Positions 1 to 4,540 of a DNA stretch of 5,948 nt are shown here, in pieces; within the stretch, counting starts at the first letter, position 1, and every line of letters begins with the position of its first letter. Source of the stretch: Ramlibacter sp. GTDB taxonomy: Bacteria > Pseudomonadota > Gammaproteobacteria > Burkholderiales > Burkholderiaceae_C. The stretch is taken from the NCBI GenBank assembly GCA_026785815.1, contig JAJAZH010000229.1:1-5948 (forward strand), in the 5' to 3' direction. The position numbers and the translations under genes are program-made. The notes beneath the pieces were generated by a model. That model did not search any database and was not told where the DNA came from. It saw only the letters and a program-made list of their open reading frames with translations.

Positions 1-2
1 AG

Positions 3-1394
3 TTGCAGCATCGTGAAATTGTTGTAGCCCTGGCCGATGCCCAGCGAGATCGTTTCGCCGGCGTACCACCTCTGCTGCTCCGGCCGCTTGTAGGCGGCGC
101 GCTTCCAGCGGGTGGACGGCAGCAGTCCGCGCGACTCGCCCAGGATGTCGATGCCGCTCAGCTCGCCGAAGCCGAAGTGCTGCAGCCGGTCGTGCATCAG
201 GTCCACGCCCATGTCGTTGGCCAGCAGGTAGTAGTAGGTGTCGCAGGACTGGACGATCGACTTGTACATGTCGACCGTGCCGTGGCCGCCTTCCTTGTCG
301 TCGCGGAAGCGGTGGCCGCCGAACATGAAATAGCCGGGGTCGGAAATGCTCTGCTGCGGCGTGCGCTTGCCGGTTTCCAGCGCCGCCAGCGCCATGAACG
401 GCTTGAAGGTGGAGCCGGGCGGGTAGGTGCCGCGCAAGGCCCGGTTCAGCAGCGGTTTGTCCGGCGACTCGTTGAGCTCCTGCCAGTTCTCGCTGTCGAT
501 GCCTTCGACGAACAGGTTGGGATCGAAGGTCGGCTTGCTGACGAAGGCCAGCACCTCGCCGCTGGCCGGGTCGATCGCCACCATCGCGCCACGGCGGTCC
601 CCGTACAGGTCTTCGATCAGTTTCTGCAGCTTGATGTCGATCGACATCACCACCGTGTTGCCGGGCGTCGCCGGGTTGCTGGCGAGCTTGCGCACCGCCC
701 GTCCGCCGGCCGAAGTTTCCACCTGCTCGACGCCGGTGATCCCGTGCAGCTGCTTCTCGTAACTCTGTTCGACCCCGAGCTTGCCAATGTATTCGGTGCC
801 GCGGTAGTTGGCCTCGTCCTCGCCTTCGTCGATGCGTTCCTTTTCGGCCTGGTTGATGCGGCCGATGTAGCCGATCACGTGGCTGGCGAGCTCGCCCCAG
901 GGATAGTTGCGAAACAGCCGCGCCTTGATGTCGACCCCGGGGAACCGGTAGCGCTGGGCGGCGAAGCGCGCCACTTCCTCGTCGGTCAGGCGGGTGCGGA
1001 TCGGCAGCGACTCGAAGCTTTTCGACTCGTCCAGCAGTTTCTTGAAGCGGCGCTTGTCGCGCGCCTGGATGTCGATCACCTGGCCCAGCGCCTCGATCGT
1101 CCGGTCCAGGCTCTGCGGCAGGCGCGACGGCGTGATCTCCAGCGTGTAGGCCGAGTAGTTGCTGGCCAGCACGATGCCATTGCGATCCAGGATCAGCCCG
1201 CGGTTGGGCACCACCGGAACGATCGCGGTGCGATTGCTTTCGGCCTGTTCGCTGAGGTCGTCGTGGCGCATGACCTGCAGGTAGACCAGCCGCGCAATCA
1301 GCAGCGCGAAAGCCACCAGAACGACGATGCTGATCACCAGCACGCGCAGCCGGAACCTCGACAGGTCGGCCTCGACGTTGCGCATCTCGGTCAT
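3..1394 (-). CDS. mrdA: Penicillin-binding protein 2 (elongation peptidoglycan transpeptidase), C-terminus outside window
   Basis: This is the transpeptidase of the elongation machinery, which crosslinks new peptidoglycan on the periplasmic side of the inner membrane with RodA and MreBCD. The first 464 codons are present; the family usually has about 600-650, so the C-terminus is cut by the window edge. A short cytoplasmic N-terminus is followed by one membrane anchor (about residues 17-38), the dimerisation/pedestal region with NRGLILDRNG near 64-73, and the transpeptidase domain. The SxxK motif is S328-T-F-K331 (E. coli Ser330, from memory) and the second motif is S383-C-D385; the KTG motif would lie outside the window. 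D352, D365, H371 and C384 match the Asp/Asp/His/Cys zinc site I recall for E. coli PBP2. The ATG at 1394 is preceded by CAGGGG (1408-1403) 8 nt upstream; another in-frame ATG is at codon 4. It is last in the visible mre operon, after a 97-nt gap. Confidence 0.97.
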   Translation of the reverse strand, partial: MTEMRNVEADLSRFRLRVLVISIVVLVAFALLIARLVYLQVMRHDDLSEQAESNRTAIVPVVPNRGLILDRNGIVLASNYSAYTLEITPSRLPQSLDRTIEALGQVIDIQARDKRRFKKLLDESKSFESLPIRTRLTDEEVARFAAQRYRFPGVDIKARLFRNYPWGELASHVIGYIGRINQAEKERIDEGEDEANYRGTEYIGKLGVEQSYEKQLHGITGVEQVETSAGGRAVRKLASNPATPGNTVVMSIDIKLQKLIEDLYGDRRGAMVAIDPASGEVLAFVSKPTFDPNLFVEGIDSENWQELNESPDKPLLNRALRGTYPPGSTFKPFMALAALETGKRTPQQSISDPGYFMFGGHRFRDDKEGGHGTVDMYKSIVQSCDTYYYLLANDMGVDLMHDRLQHFGFGELSGIDILGESRGLLPSTRWKRAAYKRPEQQRWYAGETISLGIGQGYNNFTMLQ

Positions 1395-1402
1395 GCGCCG
1401 CG

Positions 1403-1408
1403 CCCCTG
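1403..1408 (-). promoter_or_regulatory. Ribosome binding site of mrdA
   Basis: CAGGGG on the minus strand lies 8 nt before the ATG at 1394 and supports that start over the ATG at codon 4. The site abuts one copy of the 17-nt repeat in the mreD-mrdA gap, so mrdA translation initiation and the repeat cluster may influence each other. That last point is inference. Confidence 0.5.
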
Positions 1409-1488
1409 GTCCGTCCCACAAGACCTGAACAGTTGGGGACAGAGCAGTGCTCTGCGCTGACGCGCTCGCTTCTGGTCTGTCCCACAAG
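1406..1488. repeat. REP-like palindrome cluster between mreD and mrdA
   Basis: Two direct copies of a 17-nt word, CTGGTCYGTCCCACAAG, lie at 1406-1422 and 1472-1488 (16 of 17 identical). Between them an inverted partner, TTGGGGACAGA at 1433-1443, can pair with either copy: with GTCCCACAA at 1413-1421 (8 bp with one bulged base), or with TCTGTCCCACAA at 1476-1487 (11 bp with one bulged base). A further inverted repeat, CAGAGCAGTGCTCTG, occupies 1440-1454, and GCGC arms flank a 4-nt loop near 1455-1466. No T-run follows in the mre direction, so this is not a standard terminator. The arrangement resembles the dispersed REP/BIME palindromes of gammaproteobacteria mobilised by RAYT transposases, but no second genomic copy is visible here, so that family assignment is inference. 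Confidence 0.6.
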
Positions 1489-1491
1489 GTT

Positions 1492-2010
1492 TCATAAGGG
1501 CCTATTTTCGTCCGGATCGGGCGCGCGGCGCTGGGGCGCCAGCAAGAGCACGCTGATCACCGGCCAGAGCACGGCTTCCAGCAGCGGCGCCAGCAGGATG
1601 TAAAGACCGGGGAAGACACCCCCGGCGACCATTCGCAGCGCCAGCTCGATCGCGTGCGCGGCCGCGAACAGCGGCAACACCTGCACCGCCTGGGACGGAA
1701 CCGAGAACCAAAGCAGGCGCCGGTGGATCGTGATCGCGAAGAAGCTCAGGGCCGTGTAGGCGAGCGCGTGCTGGCCCAGCAACGCCGCCTGGTGCACGTC
1801 CATGAACAGGCCGAAGAAGAAAGACACGCCGATGCCGACCCGCTGCGGCTGGTGCACGCTCCAGAACACCAGCACCACGGCCATGATGTCCGGCATCCAG
1901 GGCGTGCGGCCGAGCGGCAGCATGTTGACGATCAAGGCCAGCAGCAGGCTGCCCCAGATGAAGAACGGGTTGGCCGGCAGCAGCAGCTGCTGGCCCTGGC
2001 GCATGATCAT
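1492..2010 (-). CDS. mreD: Rod shape-determining protein MreD
   Basis: MreD is a small multi-pass inner-membrane protein of the elongation complex that works with MreC. The 172 residues are close to the usual length of about 160-175. Several hydrophobic stretches are visible (about 15-33, 41-55, 58-72, 82-98, 110-128, 133-158). The family pattern of a PD pair after the first segment (P40-D41) and G67-L-F-M-D-V72 followed by LGQHAL (78-83) is present. The tail is short, charged and proline-rich. I chose the ATG at 2010, which overlaps the mreC stop as ATGA, a typical translational-coupling junction; an ATG two codons later (2004) is also possible. The frame is open upstream to 2133, but that 41-residue Gly/Ala/Arg-rich extension lies inside mreC and has no MreD character. 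An 8-G run precedes the start and may partly act as a purine-rich binding site. Confidence 0.95.
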   Translation of the reverse strand: MIMRQGQQLLLPANPFFIWGSLLLALIVNMLPLGRTPWMPDIMAVVLVFWSVHQPQRVGIGVSFFFGLFMDVHQAALLGQHALAYTALSFFAITIHRRLLWFSVPSQAVQVLPLFAAAHAIELALRMVAGGVFPGLYILLAPLLEAVLWPVISVLLLAPQRRAPDPDENRPL

Positions 2011-2023
2011 TTGCGCCCCCCCC
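1998..2023 (-). promoter_or_regulatory. G8 run and hairpin presenting the mreC stop/mreD start
   Basis: On the minus strand eight consecutive G (2023-2016) run into a 6-bp stem, GGCGCA (2017-2012) with TGCGCC (2003-1998). Its 8-nt loop AATGATCA holds the mreD ATG (2010-2008) and the mreC TGA (2009-2007). The mreC codons across the run are CGG GGG GGG, so a G GGG GGG slippery heptamer (2022-2016) is in the correct phase for a -1 shift. A -1 shift there would enter the mreD frame. The pattern is directly visible; whether it acts in translational coupling, frameshifting or not at all is unknown. Confidence 0.4.
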
Positions 2024-2924
2024 GTTTGGCGGGCACCACTTCGTCCGGCACCGGCCGGGCCGGCATCTGGATCGACACCGGCTTGAGGACCATCACATGG
2101 CGCGCGCCGTCGACCATCGCCTGCGGCGCGCATGAAATCCGGGCGAAGGCCGAGTCGGCGCGCCGCTCCACGCTGACCACCTTGGCCACCGGCAATCCCG
2201 GCGGGTAGACGCCATCGACGCCGCTGGTGGTCAGGATGTCGCCGGCCTGCACATCGGCATTGCCGGCCATGAAGCGCAGTTCAAGCGAACCGCCGCGCGT
2301 GATCGGGTCCCCGTAGGCAACGCTGCGCGCGCCGGTGCGGGCATTCAACACCGGGATCGCGTGGTCGCGGTCGGTGACCAGGGTGACTTCGCTGACCAGC
2401 GGATGGACCCGCGTCACCTGGCCGAGCACACCGGCATCGTCGATCACAGGCGAGCCGGCTTCGATTGAATGGGCCAGCCCCTTGTCGATGATGATCTTGC
2501 GGGTGTAGGGGTCGGCCGCGTCGTAGAGCACCTCGGCGGCTGATGCCGGCGTCGAGATCCGTTCACGCAGCGCCAGCAGGCTGCGCAGCCGCACGTTTTC
2601 CTGCGCCAGCTGCTCGACCTGGCTGGCGCGCTGCGACTGCAGGGACAGCTTCAGGCGGGCGGCGGCTTCGGCGGCCTGGGCCGACTGCAGCGATTCGAAG
2701 TACTGGCTGGCGTTCTTGATCAACGCCACCGGGCTCATCGCCACCAGCTGCACCGGGAACAGCGCGGTTGCGAGCGCGGAGCGCAGGGGCTGCGTCACCT
2801 TGAAGCGGGCATCCGCCACCATCAGGAACAACGCTAGCGCGCTGCAGACCATCAGCTTGGACAGGGCCGAGGCGCCCTGCCGGAAGAAAGGCGGGGGGGT
2901 TCGATCCAGCGTACCGAGCGGCAT
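2007..2924 (-). CDS. mreC: Rod shape-determining protein MreC
   Basis: MreC is a bitopic inner-membrane protein whose periplasmic part binds PBP2 and shifts it to the active state, linking it to MreB and MreD. The 305 residues are normal for the family. A short proline-containing cytoplasmic tail (1-20) is followed by a membrane helix at about 21-38 ending in the family-typical MVADARF (35-41), a coiled coil at about 70-120 rich in Ala, Gln, Leu and Glu, and a beta-rich periplasmic domain (about 128-282) with Y140-T-R-K-I-I-I-D-K-G149 and a DILTTSGVDGVYPPGLPVAKV stretch around 229-249. The C-terminal tail is Pro-rich, then basic. The ATG at 2924 lies 18 nt after the mreB stop; no clear Shine-Dalgarno site is visible, so coupling to mreB translation is likely. 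The 3' end overlaps mreD by 4 nt. Runs of seven C (minus strand, TPPP codons) and eight G lie near its two ends. Confidence 0.97.
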   Translation of the reverse strand: MPLGTLDRTPPPFFRQGASALSKLMVCSALALFLMVADARFKVTQPLRSALATALFPVQLVAMSPVALIKNASQYFESLQSAQAAEAAARLKLSLQSQRASQVEQLAQENVRLRSLLALRERISTPASAAEVLYDAADPYTRKIIIDKGLAHSIEAGSPVIDDAGVLGQVTRVHPLVSEVTLVTDRDHAIPVLNARTGARSVAYGDPITRGGSLELRFMAGNADVQAGDILTTSGVDGVYPPGLPVAKVVSVERRADSAFARISCAPQAMVDGARHVMVLKPVSIQMPARPVPDEVVPAKRGGRK

Positions 2925-2942
2925 CGCTGCTGCGCCCGCGCG

Positions 2943-3986
2943 TTATTCGCTCGTGAAGATCGAGCCGAGACGGTCCATGCGCTCCAGCGCGATGCCGCAG
3001 CCGCGCACGACACAGGTCAGGGGGTCTTCGGCCACCAGCACCGGCAGTCCGGTCTCTTCGGCCAGCAGCCGATCCAGGTCGCGCAGCAGGGCGCCGCCAC
3101 CGGTCAGCATCATCCCGCGCTCGGCGATGTCGGCGCCCAGCTCGGGCGGTGTCTGCTCGAGCGCGTTCTTCACCGCGGAAACGATGTTGTTGAGCGGGTC
3201 GGTCAGCGCTTCCAGGATTTCGTTGGAGGAAATTGTGAAGGAGCGCGGCACGCCTTCGGACAGGTTGCGACCCTTGACTTCCATTTCCTTGACTTCGCTG
3301 CCGGGGAACGCGGAGCCGATTTTCTTCTTGATCGACTCGGCCGTCGGCTCGCCGATCAGCATGCCGTAATTGCGCCGGATGTAGCTGATGATGGCCTCGT
3401 CGAACTTGTCGCCGCCGACCCGCACGCTGCCCTTGTAGACCATGCCGCCAAGCGAGATCACGCCCACCTCGGTGGTGCCGCCGCCGATGTCCACCACCAT
3501 CGAGCCGGACGCCTCGGACACCGGCAGGCCGGCGCCAATGGCGGCAGCCATCGGTTCTTCGATCAGGTACACCTCGGAAGCACCGGCGCCCAGCGCCGAC
3601 TCGCGGATGGCGCGGCGCTCGACCTGGGTCGAGCCGCAAGGCACGCAGATGATGATCCGGGGGCTGGGCCTGAGCACCGAGCGCGGGTGCACCATCTTGA
3701 TGAACTGCTTGAGCATCTGCTCGGTGACGGTGAAGTCGGCGATGACCCCGTCCTTCATCGGGCGGATGGCCTCGATGTTGCCCGGCACCTTGCCGAGCAT
3801 GGCCTTGGCTTCGCGGCCGACGGCCTGGATGGTTTTCTTGCCTTGCGGACCGCCTTCGTGACGGATGGCGACGACCGACGGCTCGTCCAGCACGATACCC
3901 TTGTCACGAACGAAGATCAGGGTATTGGCAGTGCCCAGGTCAATGGCCAGGTCGGTTGAAAAGTACCGACGAAAAGCTCCGAACAT
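2943..3986 (-). CDS. mreB: Rod shape-determining protein MreB (bacterial actin)
   Basis: MreB is the actin-like ATPase that forms antiparallel membrane-bound filaments directing lateral wall synthesis. The product is 347 residues, the standard length. The N-terminus (residues 1-9, MFGAFRRYF) is a likely amphipathic membrane-binding helix. Nucleotide-site motifs are intact: phosphate-1 A14-I-D16-L-G-T-A-N-T22, the catalytic-glutamate region L141-I-E-E-P-M-A with E143, phosphate-2 V164-V-D-I-G-G-G-T-T-E173 with D167, and the adenosine loop L294-T-G-G-G-A-L-L-R-D-L-D305. The frame stays open to an ATG at 4181, but the 65 extra residues have no family match; the ATG at 3986 has a good Shine-Dalgarno site and starts exactly where MreB proteins do. 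It is first in the mre operon, 18 nt before mreC, with a roughly 160-nt leader if the candidate promoter near 4156-4161 is used. Confidence 0.98.
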   Translation of the reverse strand: MFGAFRRYFSTDLAIDLGTANTLIFVRDKGIVLDEPSVVAIRHEGGPQGKKTIQAVGREAKAMLGKVPGNIEAIRPMKDGVIADFTVTEQMLKQFIKMVHPRSVLRPSPRIIICVPCGSTQVERRAIRESALGAGASEVYLIEEPMAAAIGAGLPVSEASGSMVVDIGGGTTEVGVISLGGMVYKGSVRVGGDKFDEAIISYIRRNYGMLIGEPTAESIKKKIGSAFPGSEVKEMEVKGRNLSEGVPRSFTISSNEILEALTDPLNNIVSAVKNALEQTPPELGADIAERGMMLTGGGALLRDLDRLLAEETGLPVLVAEDPLTCVVRGCGIALERMDRLGSIFTSE

Positions 3987-3993
3987 CAGCAAG

Positions 3994-4000
3994 TCCTCTC
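3994..4000 (-). promoter_or_regulatory. Ribosome binding site of mreB
   Basis: GAGAGGA on the minus strand sits 7 nt upstream of the ATG at 3986. It is the strongest Shine-Dalgarno sequence in the mre cluster. It decides the start in favour of the 347-residue form over the open upstream extension to 4181. Confidence 0.7.
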
Positions 4001-4070
4001 GCGGCACGGCGGGCGGGGACTCGCCGGCCACTGCCATGTCACTCTGTATTGGCCCGAAGACCGCATTGTT

Positions 4071-4088
4071 GGCCCGAGGGCCGTTTTT
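4071..4088 (+). terminator. Terminator-like hairpin 1, plus-strand orientation
   Basis: GGCCCGAGGGCC (4071-4082) is an inverted repeat followed by G and five T (4084-4088). The full 5-bp stem would leave only two loop bases, so a GGCC/GGCC stem with a CGAG loop is more realistic, which makes this a weak hairpin. It would end transcripts running on the plus strand, for example antisense transcripts through mreB heading toward gatC. No plus-strand gene lies upstream to need it. Confidence 0.3.
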
Positions 4089-4090
4089 CT

Positions 4091-4110
4091 GGCCCCTGCG
4101 GGCCGCTTTT
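4091..4110 (+). terminator. Terminator-like hairpin 2, plus-strand orientation
   Basis: GGCCC (4091-4095) pairs with GGGCC (4100-4104) around a CTGC loop, followed by GC and four T (4107-4110). This is a short but plausible intrinsic terminator for plus-strand transcription, repeating the geometry of the hairpin 20 nt earlier. It lies upstream of the gatC promoter candidate, so it would insulate gatC from read-through and not end a known gene. The T-run is short, so efficiency is doubtful. Confidence 0.35.
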
Positions 4111-4151
4111 CTCTGCCAATTCAGCCCGGTTCGCGGCTGTTGAACTAAAGG

Positions 4152-4165
4152 CGGGATAATACCCG
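4152..4165. promoter_or_regulatory. Candidate shared -10 region for the divergent mreB and gatC promoters
   Basis: CGGGATAATACCCG is an AT core inside CGGG/CCCG arms within an otherwise GC-rich region. On the plus strand GATAAT (4155-4160) matches the sigma-70 -10 consensus at 5 of 6 positions. On the minus strand TATTAT (4161-4156) also matches at 5 of 6. Neither direction has a convincing -35 hexamer at 16-18 nt. Transcripts would begin near 4167 (+) and 4150 (-), giving leaders of about 75 nt for gatC and about 165 nt for mreB. An extended or activator-dependent promoter, or a site used in only one direction, is equally possible. Confidence 0.35.
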
Positions 4166-4190
4166 ATCCCCCGAGAGCCACTGGTCCGCC

Positions 4191-4250
4191 ATGGACCGAA
4201 TGAACGCGTTTACGTCCGGTTTCGCACGCCTGCTTCCATCATGTCCCTGA
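4191..4250 (+). CDS. Possible 19-residue leader peptide overlapping the gatC start
   Basis: ATG at 4191 opens a 19-codon frame that ends with TGA at 4248-4250, 10 nt inside gatC in another frame; a second in-frame ATG is at 4200. The predicted peptide is MDRMNAFTSGFARLLPSCP. The ribosome binding site is weak (GAGAG near 4173-4177, rather far away). gatC itself has no Shine-Dalgarno sequence, so ribosomes ending here could re-initiate at its ATG. No family is recognised, and a frame this short can occur by chance. Confidence 0.2.
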   Translation: MDRMNAFTSGFARLLPSCP

Positions 4251-4540
4251 GCTCCCAAGACATCAGCCGCATCGCCCATCTGGCCCGGCTGCAAATGCGC
4301 CCAGAAGAGAGCGAGCGCATGCTGACCCAGATCAACGGCTTGTTCGACATCGTCGAGCGGATGCGGGCGGTCGACACCACCGGCATCGAACCGCTCGCGC
4401 ACCCGGTCGCTGCCATCGGGGCGATCGCCTTGCGGTTGCGCGACGACGCAGCCACCGAAGTCATCGACCGCGAGGCCAACATGCGCAACGCTCCTGCCCG
4501 GGAGGCCGGCCTGTTCCTGGTGCCCAGGGTGATCGAATGA
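4241..4540 (+). CDS. gatC: Asp-tRNA(Asn)/Glu-tRNA(Gln) amidotransferase subunit C
   Basis: GatC is the small subunit that wraps around and stabilises GatA against GatB in the GatCAB complex. The 99 residues are normal length (about 95-100). The N-terminal helix region with I12-A-H-L-A-R-L17, the E28-x-x-x-M-L-T-Q-I-N37 stretch followed by F41-D-I-V44, the central V51-D-T-T-G-I-E-P58 and the C-terminal L92-F-L-V-P-R97-V-I-E follow the family pattern. I kept the ATG at 4241 because it yields the normal N-terminus; no Shine-Dalgarno sequence is visible in the 15 nt before it, and upstream in-frame codons offer no better start. The stop overlaps the gatA start as ATGA, so the two are translationally coupled. 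It is the first gene of the plus-strand operon. Confidence 0.95.
   Translation: MSLSSQDISRIAHLARLQMRPEESERMLTQINGLFDIVERMRAVDTTGIEPLAHPVAAIGAIALRLRDDAATEVIDREANMRNAPAREAGLFLVPRVIE

Larger units (their letters stand above)
4051..4112. repeat. Three tandem imperfect 20-nt repeats in the mreB/gatC divergent region
   Basis: GGCCC recurs at exactly 20-nt spacing at 4051, 4071 and 4091, each time opening a unit of the form GGCCC(N5-7)CCG followed by a T-rich end. Units one and two match at 14 of 20 positions; unit three has drifted and gained two bases. Units two and three contain inverted repeats. On the minus strand these units fall within the presumed mreB 5' leader. Roles as protein-binding repeats, leader structure or terminators are all possible; the sequence shows only the periodicity and the stems. 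Confidence 0.5.

Noticed and set aside
3..1460. A 485-codon plus-strand frame covering the mrdA region
   Set aside because: It is antisense to mrdA, which has full family motifs (membrane anchor, STFK, SCD). The product is a His/Val/Ala/Gln/Arg-rich sequence without recognisable domains, as expected from the opposite strand of a GC-rich gene.
1976..1996. CAGCAGCTGCTG palindrome near the mreD 5' end
   Set aside because: It arises from repeated CAG/CTG codons for Gln and Leu (QQLLLP) and has no loop or conserved context.
2011..2133. A 41-residue N-terminal extension of MreD
   Set aside because: It lies entirely inside mreC, is Gly/Ala/Arg-rich and resembles no MreD; the ATGA overlap gives the natural start. 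The frame remains relevant only to the frameshift idea.
2893..2899. A seven-base C run (minus strand) near the 5' end of mreC, as a phase-variation tract
   Set aside because: It encodes ordinary proline codons in a GC-rich gene; seven bases is short, and switching an essential shape gene off is unlikely. Only run-length variation in reads would revive it.
2563..3639. A 358-codon minus-strand frame bridging mreB and mreC in another reading frame
   Set aside because: It overlaps two certain genes on the same strand and reads as Arg/Gly-rich low-complexity sequence with no family features.
3987..4181. A 65-residue N-terminal extension of MreB
   Set aside because: The frame is open, but MreB proteins begin at the M-F-G-A-F position, which has a good ribosome binding site; the extension would also run across the candidate promoter.
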